Of a stretch of DNA of 64,000 bases, positions 50,646 through 59,767 are shown one piece after another. How positions within the stretch are numbered: the stretch's first letter is position 1; the number at the start of each line of letters is the position of its first letter. A model generated the notes under the pieces. The model searched no databases and had not been told where the DNA came from. It saw only the letters and a program-made list of their open reading frames with translations. Both the position numbers and the translations under genes were made by a program. The DNA lies in contig CBFHMG010000013.1 in NCBI GenBank assembly GCA_965656935.1, positions 4,112 to 68,111 of the forward strand, read 5' to 3'. This stretch comes from M30B80 sp965656935. GTDB taxonomy: Bacteria; Pseudomonadota; Alphaproteobacteria; Rhodobacterales; Rhodobacteraceae.

Positions 50646-51740
50646 TCAGCCATCTTCGGTATGCAGCAACAAGCCAAGCGCCAGCATGATCGCGGCCAAA
50701 GGTGGGGCCCATGCCACCACTGCAACTGGCAATTGTCCTGACTCGCCAAGGACTTGCGCGAAGGATCGGATGAAGAACACGCCAAATCCCAAGAGGATCG
50801 CGGTCAGCACCATCAAACCCGTGCGGCCAAAACGCGTATGGCGCATCGTGAACCCCGCCCCGATCAGCACCATGGCGACCAGCATCAGAGGGGTGGAAAG
50901 CTCCATCTGCAGCCAGACCCGATGGGTCAGGGCGGCAAAGCCTGCATTGTTCAACTGCGTGATAAAGCCCGGCAATTCATAGATCGGAACGGTTGAGGGG
51001 TGGCCGAAGCTATCCCTGATCTGCTCGGGCGTCAGGGTTGATGGCAATATATATTCAGGCAGGGATAGCGCGACTGCTTCGGCATTTGCGACCGTCAAAT
51101 CCCAGATTTTCGCCCCTGTGATGACCCATGCCCCGTCTTGCAAGGCGGCCTGCTGGCCCTCAATGCGTTGTTGCATCTCACCCTCGCGCGAGAAGGTGAA
51201 GAAGCTGGCCTCAAACAAAAGCGTGCCATCTCCATTGGCTTGGCTGGCGCGGATCACGGTCTGGCGTTCTTCATTGCCTTGCCGCAGCCACAGGCCTTCC
51301 TCGCTGACAGATAGGGTGCGGACCTCGCCGCTTTGGAAGCGCGAGATCGAGGCGTCATATTGCGCTTGTGTGGCTGCCACGATCGGGTTGACCACCATGA
51401 TCCCGATCAGCCCCAAGGCAATCGCTGCGCCCACGGCTGCCATTGTTGTGCGCAGGGCCGAGCGGCCTGCCGCGCGGATCACCACCAATTCCGAGGTGCG
51501 GGCCAAACCCAGAAACATCAGCAATGTGGCCAGCATGACGAAAAGTGGCATCATCTCATAAAGCGCCCCTGGAAGGTTCAGCAGGGCCAGCTCCAAAGCG
51601 GCCGAGAACCCCGCCTGTGTCGAGGCGATCCGCCCTGCCTGCTCGGCCAGATCAATCGGCAGCAGGATCGAGACGAACACGGCCAGAACAATCAGGAAGG
51701 CGCGGAAAAAGCGTTTTGCGATATATATATTCAGGATCAT
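50646..51740 (-). CDS. lptG: LPS export ABC transporter permease LptG
   Basis: A 364-residue inner-membrane protein with two groups of three membrane helices flanking a periplasmic beta-jellyroll, pumping LPS to the periplasmic bridge. The first helical block 'YIAKRFFRAFLIVLAVFVS' and 'GLARTSELVVIRAAGRSA' match the YjgP/YjgQ family, including the E-L-(V/T)-x-(I/L)-R-A-x-G coupling helix. Overlaps lptF by ATGA. Confidence 0.93.
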   Translation of the reverse strand: MILNIYIAKRFFRAFLIVLAVFVSILLPIDLAEQAGRIASTQAGFSAALELALLNLPGALYEMMPLFVMLATLLMFLGLARTSELVVIRAAGRSALRTTMAAVGAAIALGLIGIMVVNPIVAATQAQYDASISRFQSGEVRTLSVSEEGLWLRQGNEERQTVIRASQANGDGTLLFEASFFTFSREGEMQQRIEGQQAALQDGAWVITGAKIWDLTVANAEAVALSLPEYILPSTLTPEQIRDSFGHPSTVPIYELPGFITQLNNAGFAALTHRVWLQMELSTPLMLVAMVLIGAGFTMRHTRFGRTGLMVLTAILLGFGVFFIRSFAQVLGESGQLPVAVVAWAPPLAAIMLALGLLLHTEDG

Positions 51741-52876
51741 GCGGAGACCTCCGCAGGGGCGCCCAGATCATCGCGTTTGCGCCGTTTTTTCAAAGCAATC
51801 GCCAAAACTGATATCCCGATCCCTGCCGCCAGAACGGGCTGGAAATAGGCAATCAGGGCCAGAGCAGCATCGCCCAAGGCGATATCTTCAAGCGCATTGC
51901 GCCCGATTTGCAGCGGAATAACAAGGATCACAGCAAGCAGGATTTGCGGCCAAACGCCAAGGCGCGAAAAAGTTCCCAGCATCAGGCTGGCGGCCCCGAT
52001 CATCGGGATGAAAATCACAAAAAGGGATCGCGCGATACGGTCATGCCCCTCCCACCGCATCACGGCGAGGCTGGTGCCCAAGGCGCTGGCATCCGCCTGA
52101 TCCGCGCCGATCAGCGCAAAGGTGGATAATTCGCGCGGGTCTTGCCTGCGTCCTGCCGCGGCCCCGTCCTGCGGGCTGGTCAGATCGAAAGTGAATTCCT
52201 CAAACTCTACGGTTGAAAGGCGCTGTGTCTCGCGGCTCAAAGTTTGCGACATGCCCTCGAACATCACCAAACGCGGGCCTGTTTCGGAGCGCACGACATA
52301 GGCGCGCGGCGCGTTATAACTGGTATCGGCATTGGGGTTTCTGCGGTCTTGCAGGAACACATCGCGGAACTCGCCCAATTCGGTGATCTCGCGGATATAG
52401 ACGGCGATGCCTGCTGTGGGGAAGGTGAATTGCCCCTCGCGCAACAGCCGCCCCACCAGATCTTGGCTGACTTCGCTCTCGCGGGAATTGAATTGCTCGC
52501 GCGCGGCGGGCGACAGAACATTGGCCAGAATGGCAATCATCACGCAAAGAAGCACGCCGAAGACCAGAACAGGCCGCATCAGCCTGATGGGCGAGAGGCC
52601 TGCGGTTTGCAGTACGACCAATTCGGATTCGCTGATCATGCGGTTGAAGACGTAAAGCGTGGCCACAAAGGCCGCGACAGGCAGCACCAAAAGCATGATC
52701 TGCGGCAGCGAAAGCGCTGTGAATTCAAGGAAAACCAGAAGGTTCTGGCCATCAGAAATCAACGAGTCGAACAGATCCACCGCGCGGTTGATCCAATAGA
52801 CCGAGATCAGCACGAGGCTGAAAAAGCCAAACAGCACAAGAAGCTGCGACAGGATATACTGGTCATATCGCCCCAA
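51737..52876 (-). CDS. lptF: LPS export ABC transporter permease LptF
   Basis: A 379-residue YjgP/YjgQ-family permease: 'RYDQYILSQLLVLFGFFSLV' at the start, the coupling helix 'MISESELVVLQTAGLSPIRL', a periplasmic jellyroll, then three C-terminal helices and a basic tail. The only suitable start is TTG at 52876, since the nearby ATG is out of frame; this rare start may mean lower expression. It is divergent from pepA and heads lptF-lptG. Confidence 0.92.
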   Translation of the reverse strand: MGRYDQYILSQLLVLFGFFSLVLISVYWINRAVDLFDSLISDGQNLLVFLEFTALSLPQIMLLVLPVAAFVATLYVFNRMISESELVVLQTAGLSPIRLMRPVLVFGVLLCVMIAILANVLSPAAREQFNSRESEVSQDLVGRLLREGQFTFPTAGIAVYIREITELGEFRDVFLQDRRNPNADTSYNAPRAYVVRSETGPRLVMFEGMSQTLSRETQRLSTVEFEEFTFDLTSPQDGAAAGRRQDPRELSTFALIGADQADASALGTSLAVMRWEGHDRIARSLFVIFIPMIGAASLMLGTFSRLGVWPQILLAVILVIPLQIGRNALEDIALGDAALALIAYFQPVLAAGIGISVLAIALKKRRKRDDLGAPAEVSA

Positions 52877-53016
52877 TGCTGTGCCCCCTTTTCTGCGCCG
52901 TCTCTAGGTTTGTGCCCTGTCTTCTACTGCATCACGTCAGGGCTGGACAGGGTGATCTGGTCAAGCCCGTGTTTGCGCCCTAGTGTTTGCGCAACACGAA
53001 ACCTGTGAGGACCATC

Positions 53017-54489
53017 ATGACCAGCCCGATCTCCATTGAATTTGCCGAAACCGAAATTGACGTGATCAAGGAGGCGGAGGGGAAACTGGCGATTTTCGTC
53101 ACCGCCGATGGCAAGCTGGATGTCTCGGGACGGCGGGTGAACCGTTTGATCCGCGGCGGGGTGGAGCGTTTGGTCCAGACGGCGGCTTGGGAAAAGGCCA
53201 AGGAAGGCGATGGCGTCACGCTGGCTTTTCCTGCGGGCATGGCGGCCGAGGCTGTTCAGGTTATCAAACTGGCGCGCCGCCCGAGCGTGGAGCAGGCGCG
53301 CAAGGCGGGCGCGAGCTTGGCCAAATTCAAAGGCAAGGCGCCCTTGAAGGTTTTCGCGGGCAATACAGGTCGGATCGAGCATCTGGCCTTGGGTCTGGCG
53401 CTGCGTGGCTATGAGTTTAGCGATCATAAAACCGCATCCAAAGAAGACAGTGCAGGCGCTGTGATCCATGTCGGCAAGCCTGATGAGGCGCGGGCGGCGG
53501 CATCTTCGCTTCTGGCTGTGGCTGATGGTGTGTTTTTCACCCGTGATCTGATCAATGAGCCCTCCAATGTGCTGACCACGACTGAATTTGCCACCCGTCT
53601 TGAGGGGCTCAAAGAGCTTGGGGTCGAGGTCGAGGTGCTGGAAGAAAAGGATATGGAAAAGCTCGGCATGGGCGCGCTTTTGGGTGTGGGTATGGGCTCT
53701 GAAAGCCCCTCCAAGCTTGTCGTGATGCAATGGAAGGGCGGCAAAGAGGAAGCACCGCTCGCGCTTGTGGGCAAGGGGGTTGTCTTTGACACGGGCGGTA
53801 TCAGCATCAAGCCTGCGGGTGGCATGGAAGATATGACCATGGATATGGGCGGCGCGGGCGTTGTGGCGGGCGTTATGAAGACGCTGGCTTTGCGCAAGGC
53901 CAAGGCCAATGTGGTCGCTCTGGTCGGTCTGGTCGAGAATATGCCTGATGGCCGCGCGCAGCGCCCGGGCGATGTGGTGACCTCGATGAAGGGCGACACG
54001 ATCGAGGTGATCAATACCGATGCCGAGGGGCGTTTGGTTCTATGTGACGTGATGTGGTACGCACAGAACCGTTTCGCGCCAAGTGGCATGGTTGATCTGG
54101 CCACGCTGACAGGGGCGATCATCATCGGGCTTGGGCATGAGAATGCGGGCGTTTTCTCGAATAATGATGCGTTTTGTGACAGCTTCCTGAAATCGGCCAA
54201 GCTGGAGGGTGAGGGCGCGTGGCGTCTGCCGCTAAGCGAGGCCTATGACGCCCTGATCAAAAGCCGTGTCGCGGATATGAAGAATGTCGGGGGACGGGCC
54301 GCAGGCTCGATCACGGCGGCGCAATTCCTGCAGCGTTTTGTCAAACCTGAGACACCTTGGATCCATCTTGATATTGCGGGTGTGGCCAGTGTGAAATCCG
54401 CGACCAGTTTTGCCCCCGCGGGGGCGACAGGCTGGGGGGTGATGGCTCTGAACCGTTTGGTGGCCGATCACTATGAGACGGAAGACTGA
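53017..54489 (+). CDS. pepA: Leucyl aminopeptidase (M17)
   Basis: A 490-residue M17 aminopeptidase. Metal and catalytic residues lie in 'LVGKGVVFDTGGISIKPAGG' and 'NTDAEGRLVLCDVM', with 'NEPSNVLTTTEFA' earlier, as in the family. It removes N-terminal residues from peptides in the cytoplasm. ATG at 53017 follows TGAGGA; the open frame runs 10 codons further upstream. It overlaps holC by one base (TGATG). Confidence 0.96.
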   Translation: MTSPISIEFAETEIDVIKEAEGKLAIFVTADGKLDVSGRRVNRLIRGGVERLVQTAAWEKAKEGDGVTLAFPAGMAAEAVQVIKLARRPSVEQARKAGASLAKFKGKAPLKVFAGNTGRIEHLALGLALRGYEFSDHKTASKEDSAGAVIHVGKPDEARAAASSLLAVADGVFFTRDLINEPSNVLTTTEFATRLEGLKELGVEVEVLEEKDMEKLGMGALLGVGMGSESPSKLVVMQWKGGKEEAPLALVGKGVVFDTGGISIKPAGGMEDMTMDMGGAGVVAGVMKTLALRKAKANVVALVGLVENMPDGRAQRPGDVVTSMKGDTIEVINTDAEGRLVLCDVMWYAQNRFAPSGMVDLATLTGAIIIGLGHENAGVFSNNDAFCDSFLKSAKLEGEGAWRLPLSEAYDALIKSRVADMKNVGGRAAGSITAAQFLQRFVKPETPWIHLDIAGVASVKSATSFAPAGATGWGVMALNRLVADHYETED

Positions 54490-54953
54490 TGGGGGCTGCC
54501 TATTTCTACCATTTGACCCGATCGGGGCTTGCGCAAACGCTGGCCAGCCTGATCGAGAAATCGCGCGGGGCAGGTTGGCGGGTTGTGGTGCGGGCGCGCT
54601 CGGACCAGATGGTGGACAGGCTTGATACCGATTTGTGGAAAGGCGCGCCAGAGGGGTTTTTGCCCCATGGCAAAGCGGGTGCGCCTTTCGAGGAAGAACA
54701 GCCTGTATTGCTGACCACGGGCATGTCTAAGCCCAATGGCGCCTCCTGCCTGATGAGCGTGGAGGGGGCCTTGGTCGAGCCTGCCGAGGTTACGGATTTG
54801 CAGCGGGTCTGTGTGATTTTTGACGGGGATGATCCGCAAGCGGTGCAGAGCGCGCGCGAGCAATGGAAGGCGCTGACTGCGGCGGGCTGTGCGGCGCAAT
54901 ATTGGTCAGAGGCCTCTGGCAGATGGTCCAAGCAGGCCGAAAGCGGGGGCTGA
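54489..54953 (+). CDS. holC: DNA polymerase III chi subunit
   Basis: A 154-residue protein: 'AAYFYHLTRSGLAQTLASLI', 'GWRVVVRARSDQMVDRLDTD' and 'LWKGAPEGFLPHG' match HolC, which links the clamp loader to SSB. Alphaproteobacterial forms look like this. It starts inside the pepA stop. Followed by a 52-base gap and a converging gene. Confidence 0.93.
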   Translation: MGAAYFYHLTRSGLAQTLASLIEKSRGAGWRVVVRARSDQMVDRLDTDLWKGAPEGFLPHGKAGAPFEEEQPVLLTTGMSKPNGASCLMSVEGALVEPAEVTDLQRVCVIFDGDDPQAVQSAREQWKALTAAGCAAQYWSEASGRWSKQAESGG

Positions 54954-55005
54954 TCTGGCCCCTGTCGGGTTTTCGTATTTTTGGAAAGATGAAATACACT
55001 CGCCC

Positions 55006-55587
55006 TTAGCGTTCGAGCGTGAGCGTGCCATTCGAGATCGACAGGGTTGAGAAACGGTTGAGATAGCTCATCCCCAGCAGGCTCTCGGACATCTCGCCAT
55101 TATTGACGACAGCGCGAATGCCGCTCTCCTCGATCCCGCCAAAGCCGATCCGCTCGAGCCGGATGGGGGCGGTTTGCACGATGCCATTGGCGGTGAAGGC
55201 GCGGCCTGAATAGACGAGGCTGTCAAGATCCAGACCGATGCGGGCGGCGTCATTGCGGCTGAGCACAATCTCGGTGGCGCCTGTATCCACGACGAAACGC
55301 ACCGATTTTCCGTTCACATCGAGGGTGAGGTAATAATGCCCGTCTTGCGAACGGGGTACGGTGATGCCTGCGCCATCCTGCATCACCGATTGGCGCGGCG
55401 CGATGTCATGGCGCAGATCATTCCATAGGCCAATAGCCGCAATCGCCCCTAGGAAGATAAAGACCCAAAGGGCCGCATTTCGGACCATGCTGCCCAATTG
55501 GCGGCGATTTGCGACAATCATATAGCTGACCAGCACTGCGCCAAGCAGAAGCAGATAGATCAGATTGCCATATTGGTCACCGCTCAT
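55006..55587 (-). CDS. Membrane-anchored retropepsin-like aspartic protease (TIGR02281 type)
   Basis: A 193-residue protein with two N-terminal membrane helices (residues ~10-25 and ~39-57) and a single aspartic-protease domain: 'VRFVVDTGATEIVLSRNDAA' with the DTGA catalytic motif, and 'ESLLGMSYLNRFSTLSI', the C-terminal LLGMSFL-type motif. Such proteins act as dimers. The active domain is probably periplasmic. ATG at 55587, since the longer frame overlaps marC. Probably last in the ABC-F, marC, protease group on the minus strand. Confidence 0.88.
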   Translation of the reverse strand: MSGDQYGNLIYLLLLGAVLVSYMIVANRRQLGSMVRNAALWVFIFLGAIAAIGLWNDLRHDIAPRQSVMQDGAGITVPRSQDGHYYLTLDVNGKSVRFVVDTGATEIVLSRNDAARIGLDLDSLVYSGRAFTANGIVQTAPIRLERIGFGGIEESGIRAVVNNGEMSESLLGMSYLNRFSTLSISNGTLTLER

Positions 55588-55627
55588 TGCGCGCCCTCCT
55601 GCCTCTCTATTTAGGAGGCTTTGGCCT

Positions 55628-56245
55628 TCAAAACACCTGCAAGTCGTAAAAACCATCGATCACGAACTGGATAGCGAGCGCGGCCAGCAGCATGCCGAGA
55701 AGGCGGGTGACCACATTGATGCCAGTGGGGCCCAAGAGCCGCTCGAGCGGGGCGGCGAGCAGGAAGAGGGCGAAGACGCAAAGCAGAACAAGCCCCATGA
55801 CCAGATGGATGGCGAAGATATGCAGCGCATCCGCCCCGTCTTGGCCCGTGAGAAGGATCATTGTGGCCAAGGCGCCTGGACCCGCGATGAGCGGCGTGGC
55901 CAGCGGAAAGACCGACGGGTCATCGGCATGGGGTTCATCGGCTTGGTCTTGGCGGCGTTCCTTGCGGCGCTCGAACAGCATATCAAGGGCGGTCAGAAAC
56001 AGCAGGATACCCCCCGCCATGCGGAAGGCGGGCATCGAGATGCCCAGAAAGCTGAGCACGGATTCGCCCGCGATCCCGAATATGGTGAGCAGGCCAAAGG
56101 CAATGAGGCAGGCCCGCATCCCGATCGCGCGCCGCGCGCGCGCGGTCTCGCCTTGGGTGAGGGCCGCAAAGAGAGGGGCCAGACCGATTGGATCGATGAT
56201 CACGAAAAGGGCCACGAAGGCGGGGATATAGGCGGTGATTTCCAT
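55628..56245 (-). CDS. MarC-family integral membrane protein
   Basis: A 205-residue membrane protein with about six helices: 'VALFVIIDPIGLAPLFAALT', 'FRMAGGILLFLTALDMLFER' and 'PLATPLIAGPGALATMIL' are MarC motifs. Function unknown; the old link to multiple antibiotic resistance has been withdrawn. It has a short charged cytoplasmic loop (ERRKERRQDQADEPHADD). It follows the ABC-F gene by 49 bases. Confidence 0.92.
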   Translation of the reverse strand: MEITAYIPAFVALFVIIDPIGLAPLFAALTQGETARARRAIGMRACLIAFGLLTIFGIAGESVLSFLGISMPAFRMAGGILLFLTALDMLFERRKERRQDQADEPHADDPSVFPLATPLIAGPGALATMILLTGQDGADALHIFAIHLVMGLVLLCVFALFLLAAPLERLLGPTGINVVTRLLGMLLAALAIQFVIDGFYDLQVF

Positions 56246-56294
56246 GAGGCAGGAGTGGCGGGAATGGCGGCTTTGGTCAAGCGGTGGCTTGGGC

Positions 56295-58148
56295 TCAGCC
56301 TGTTTTCTCGGCCTTTTCCAGTTTCTCCAAGGCGCTGACCCAAAGGGCCTCGGCGCGGTCCAGCGCCTCCATCACCTCGGCGTATTTCTTTTGCCAAACC
56401 CCCAGATCGCCCTTGCGCTCAGGCTCGTAGATATCGGGATCGGCGAGTTTATCGGCCAGTTTCTGGCGCATCTCTTCGATCTTTTCGATCCGTGCTTCGG
56501 CGCGGCGGGCCTCGGAGCGTAGCTCCTTGATTTCATCCTTGGAAAAAACCTTTTCGCGGGGCTTTTCCTTTTTCGGCTTGGTGGGGCGGTCTTCGGTCTG
56601 CAGCAGCAGTTTGCGGTAGCTTTCCAGATCGCCCTCATAGGGGTTCACGCCGCCATCCTTCACCAGCCAGAGCCTGTCGGCCACGAGGCTGAGAAGATGC
56701 ATGTCATGCGACACCAGAATGACCGCGCCTGAATAGGCCGAGAGCGCCTCGACCAGTGCTTCGCGGCTCTCGATATCAAGGTGGTTGGTCGGCTCGTCAA
56801 GGATCAGCATATGCGGGGCGTCCAGCGTGGCCAGCAGGAGCGAGAGCCGTGCCTTCTGTCCGCCCGAGAGGCGGCGAACCTCGGTTTCGGCCTGATCGGC
56901 GCCAAGGCCGAAGCCCGCCAGCTTGGCGCGCAATTTCGGCGGCATCACACCAGGCAGGGCACTTTGGACATGCTGGAGCGGGGTCTCGTCGATATGCAGC
57001 TCATCCACCTGATGCTGCGCGAAATAGCCGATGCGCAGCTTGGAGGATTTGGTGACCTCGCCCGCCATTGTGGCCAGCTTGCCCGCCAACAGTTTCGATA
57101 GGGTTGATTTGCCTTCGCCATTGCGCCCCAAAAGCGCGATGCGGTCATCTTGGTCGATGCGCAGGCTGAGGCGTTTGAGAACGGCTTTGCCGTCATAGCC
57201 CACTTCCGCCCCTTCAAGACGCAGGATCGGGGGCGAGAGGGGTTCAGGCTCAGGGAAGGTGAAAACGGTGCGCGCGGCATCTTCGGGCGCGCGGATGGTG
57301 ACCATTTTTTCCAGCATCTTCACCCGCGATTGCGCCTGTTTCGCCTTGGAGGCCTTGGCCTTGAAACGGTCCACAAAGCTTTGCAAATGGGCGCGGCGCA
57401 GGTCCTGCTTCTTGGCCTCGGCGGCTTGGATGGCGCGTTGCTCGGCGCGGGCGCGGGCGAAATCATCATAGCCGCCCGTCCAAAGCGTCAGCTTGCGCTC
57501 ATTGAGATGCAGGATATGGCCCACAGCGCGGTTCAACAGCCCGCGGTCATGTGAGATCACCAGCACAGAATTGGGATATTTGGCGAGATAAGTCTCGAGC
57601 CAGAGCGCGCCTTCGAGGTCGAGATAGTTGGTGGGTTCGTCCAAGAGCAGCAGGTCAGGCTGTGCGAAAAGCACGCCCGCCAAGGCAACCCGCATCCGCC
57701 AGCCGCCTGAAAAGGCCGAGCAGGGCATATGCTGTTCTTCATCGGTAAAGCCGAGGCCCTTGAGAATGGCGGCGGCGCGCCCCTCAGCCGACCATGCATT
57801 GATATCGGCAAGGCGGGTCTGGATATCGGCGATCCGCTCGCCTTGGGCGGTTTCGGCCTCGGCCAAAAGGCTGGCGCGTTCTGTATCGGCTTCAAGCACG
57901 GTATCGAGCAGCGAGGTTTCATTGCCCGGAACCTCTTGGCTGACCCCGCCGATACGCGCGCGCTCAGGCAGGGTGATGCTGCCGCCATCAAGGCCCAACT
58001 CCCCCTTGATCAGTCGAAACAGCGTCGTCTTGCCAGTGCCGTTTCGGCCAACAATACCGACCTTATGGCCTGCGGGAATGGTAACGCTTGCGCCTTCCAG
58101 AAGAGGGCGGCCAGCGACGGAATATGAAATGTCTGAGATCCTGAGCAT
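56295..58148 (-). CDS. ABC-F family ATPase (Uup/YheS-like)
   Basis: A 617-residue soluble protein with two ABC domains and no membrane part. Walker A motifs are 'GRNGTGKTTLFR' and 'GRNGEGKSTLSK', signatures 'FSGGWRMRVALAG' and 'LSGGQKARLSLLL', Walker B 'LLLLDEPTNYLD' and 'MLILDEPTNHLD'. The linker (residues ~245-315) is highly basic, and the C-terminal ~90 residues form a charged coiled coil. ABC-F proteins act on the ribosome. ATG at 58148 gives MLRISD; the longer frame is upstream of the motif. Confidence 0.92.
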   Translation of the reverse strand: MLRISDISYSVAGRPLLEGASVTIPAGHKVGIVGRNGTGKTTLFRLIKGELGLDGGSITLPERARIGGVSQEVPGNETSLLDTVLEADTERASLLAEAETAQGERIADIQTRLADINAWSAEGRAAAILKGLGFTDEEQHMPCSAFSGGWRMRVALAGVLFAQPDLLLLDEPTNYLDLEGALWLETYLAKYPNSVLVISHDRGLLNRAVGHILHLNERKLTLWTGGYDDFARARAEQRAIQAAEAKKQDLRRAHLQSFVDRFKAKASKAKQAQSRVKMLEKMVTIRAPEDAARTVFTFPEPEPLSPPILRLEGAEVGYDGKAVLKRLSLRIDQDDRIALLGRNGEGKSTLSKLLAGKLATMAGEVTKSSKLRIGYFAQHQVDELHIDETPLQHVQSALPGVMPPKLRAKLAGFGLGADQAETEVRRLSGGQKARLSLLLATLDAPHMLILDEPTNHLDIESREALVEALSAYSGAVILVSHDMHLLSLVADRLWLVKDGGVNPYEGDLESYRKLLLQTEDRPTKPKKEKPREKVFSKDEIKELRSEARRAEARIEKIEEMRQKLADKLADPDIYEPERKGDLGVWQKKYAEVMEALDRAEALWVSALEKLEKAEKTG

Positions 58149-58252
58149 GGGGTGCGGTGTCGCGCGCGCAGCAACGCTTGTCAATCGCGGGTTTTCATCG
58201 CGCAGAGGCCATGGTAATGGCGCGCCAAATACCAACCCTTGAGGATTTAGAC

Positions 58253-58675
58253 ATGGCTATTCAGCGTACCTTCTCCATCATCAAACCCGACGCCACCAAG
58301 CGCAACCTGACAGGCGCAATCAACGCCAAGATCGAAGCGGCTGGCCTGCGCATCATTGCGCAAAAGCGCATCCATATGACACCAGCACAAGCGGGCGTGT
58401 TCTATGCCGTGCATGCCGAGCGTCCCTTCTATGGCGAGCTGTGCGAATTCATGGCGTCCGAGCCTGTTGTTGTTCAGGTTCTCGAAGGTGAGAACGCGAT
58501 TGCGGTTTACCGTGAAGTCATGGGTGCCACCGATCCTGCAGAAGCGGCGGAAGGCACGATCCGTGCGGAATTCGCTCTGTCCAAGGGTGAGAACTCGGCT
58601 CATGGTTCGGACGCGCCAGAGACGGCTGCCGAAGAGATCGCCTATTTCTTCTCAGGTCTTGAGCTGGTTGGCTAA
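58253..58675 (+). CDS. ndk: Nucleoside diphosphate kinase
   Basis: A 140-residue NDP kinase balancing cellular NTP pools. 'RTFSIIKPDATKRNLTGAI' opens it, and the active-site histidine is in 'ENSAHGSDAPETAAEEIAYFF'. ATG at 58253 follows TTGAGG. It is divergent from the ABC-F gene and is followed by a strong terminator. Confidence 0.97.
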   Translation: MAIQRTFSIIKPDATKRNLTGAINAKIEAAGLRIIAQKRIHMTPAQAGVFYAVHAERPFYGELCEFMASEPVVVQVLEGENAIAVYREVMGATDPAEAAEGTIRAEFALSKGENSAHGSDAPETAAEEIAYFFSGLELVG

Positions 58676-58701
58676 GGCCAAAGCTGCTTTTTGAGATTAG
58701 G

Positions 58702-58730
58702 GGCCGCGCCTATTGGGTGCGGCCTTTTTT
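58702..58730 (+). terminator. Rho-independent terminator after ndk
   Basis: GGCCGCGCC, loop of six, GGTGCGGCC (one G-T wobble) followed by a T-run. Confidence 0.9.
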
Positions 58731-58787
58731 GTTGGTAGAGGGTGGCCTTGCATTTTGGTCCACGCGCGGAGCAAAGGCCGTAGGCCG

Positions 58788-58924
58788 CCGCGCATCGACG
58801 GGCCGCCCCACGGCACGGCGATTTGGCCGATGTCAGTCTTGATCAGAAATCTCGACGTGCTTGGCTGCCATAAAGTGAAACGACGCGCTGTCGTGTCGCC
58901 ATGCCGCGGCCCGACGATGCGCGG
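58788..58924. repeat. Intergenic element bounded by 19-bp inverted repeats
   Basis: The arm CCGCGCATCGACGGGCCGC (58788-58806) is matched on the other strand by GCGGCCCGACGATGCGCGG (58906-58924), 18 of 19 bases pairing, with 99 bases between. The interior contains further short hairpins (for example CGAC...GTCG near 58881-58893). No credible gene is present. The size and structure suit a MITE-like or structured-RNA repeat; I cannot tell whether other copies exist. Confidence 0.6.
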
Positions 58925-58935
58925 AGCTTCAACAC

Positions 58936-59274
58936 CTAACCCTTGGGAAGAATGCCGATCTCGTTCATCGCGCGTTCAAAGGCCGAGGCGGCTGGGTCAT
59001 GAGTCTCAGCTTTGATCGCATCAAAGCGACGGCGCAGGGCTGCCTTTTCGTCGCCCTTGCAATCATTCCAAGGGCGGCCTTGCAGCGCCATATGCAGCAC
59101 ATAATAGCCGATGAAATGCGGGCGCGTGCCTGCGCGCAACATGCGGGAATAGGCCTCATCGGCCCCCATTTCGCGCAAGCTTTCGGCGTCATGGATGCCC
59201 GCTTTGGCCATTTCCGCGGCCACGGCTGGCCCGAGATTGCGAAGCGCTGTTACCGGCTCAGGGGGGATGCTCAT
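58936..59274 (-). CDS. TfoX C-terminal-domain protein
   Basis: A 112-residue protein: 'PVTALRNLGPAVAAEMAKAG' and 'IHDAESLREMGADEAYSRML' match the TfoX_C domain, a helix-hairpin-helix-like fold found in competence regulators and elsewhere. The N-terminal TfoX domain is absent, so the role in competence is unclear. The last ~35 residues are charged and helical. A possible 30-residue peptide gene lies 36 bases upstream on the same strand. Confidence 0.82.
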   Translation of the reverse strand: MSIPPEPVTALRNLGPAVAAEMAKAGIHDAESLREMGADEAYSRMLRAGTRPHFIGYYVLHMALQGRPWNDCKGDEKAALRRRFDAIKAETHDPAASAFERAMNEIGILPKG

Positions 59275-59310
59275 GATGGAAACCTAGACCATTTTTCTGG
59301 CCCAAACCTA

Positions 59311-59403
59311 TCAGATGCTGGCCCAATCCGAGAAGCGGACAGGTGTGGGGCGTTCCTTTTGCGGAAGCGTCTTCTTGGTTGGTGTCGTGGTCGGGGCTGG
59401 CAT
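59311..59403 (-). CDS. Possible small peptide gene (30 residues), upstream of the TfoX-C gene
   Basis: ATG at 59403 is preceded by AAGGAG seven to nine bases away, an unusually good ribosome site, and reads 30 codons to a TGA at 59311. The peptide begins MPAPTTTPTKKTLPQKERP and ends in FSDWASI. It is basic, Pro/Thr-rich with a hydrophobic end. It could be a leader or small protein co-transcribed with the TfoX-C gene 36 bases downstream. Only sequence comparison could settle whether it is real. Confidence 0.45.
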   Translation of the reverse strand: MPAPTTTPTKKTLPQKERPTPVRFSDWASI

Positions 59404-59767
59404 TGGCCCTCTCCTTTTTTACTGATTACCTCAAGAAACCAGCTTGGCGGGCGAATACGGCAAAAGTTTGACCGGATGTCCGATTTGTGGCGCTGCTGTG
59501 GCTCGGGGGAGAAAACGCTGGTGATCCAACCAAGAAAAGGGAGGAGAGATTTGGTGGACCACCAGCAGTCTGATTGCGCCAAGTATCAGGGGTAGGAAGG
59601 GAGGAGACCCGCTGACCTTGGTAACACGCCCATATTGCGCGGTGTGATCAGGGTTGAAAAGAAACGCGGCAATTTTTGCTAGGATTTTTATCAAACGCCC
59701 AATTTTTGAACATTTATTTGGCGAGGAAGGTTCAAAAAATGCGGCTTTTAAGTTGGAGAGGGCGAGA
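59404..59767. other. Gene-free 364 bases between the small peptide gene and lptD
   Basis: I see no convincing coding frame. An AT-rich part at about 59640-59740 contains the inverted repeat TTTTTGAAC (59703-59711) and GTTCAAAAA (59730-59738), 30 bases beyond the lptD stop, which may help end that transcript. The promoter of the small peptide and TfoX-C genes probably lies in this stretch. Confidence 0.4.

Noticed and set aside
58713..59015. Plus-strand open frame across the inverted-repeat element and into the TfoX-C gene
   Set aside because: Amino acid content is Arg/Pro-rich and it runs antisense into a supported gene; better explained as repeat DNA.
59271..59582. Minus-strand open frame of 103 codons before the TfoX-C gene
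   Set aside because: No motif, no clear start; the 30-codon frame nearby has a far better ribosome site.
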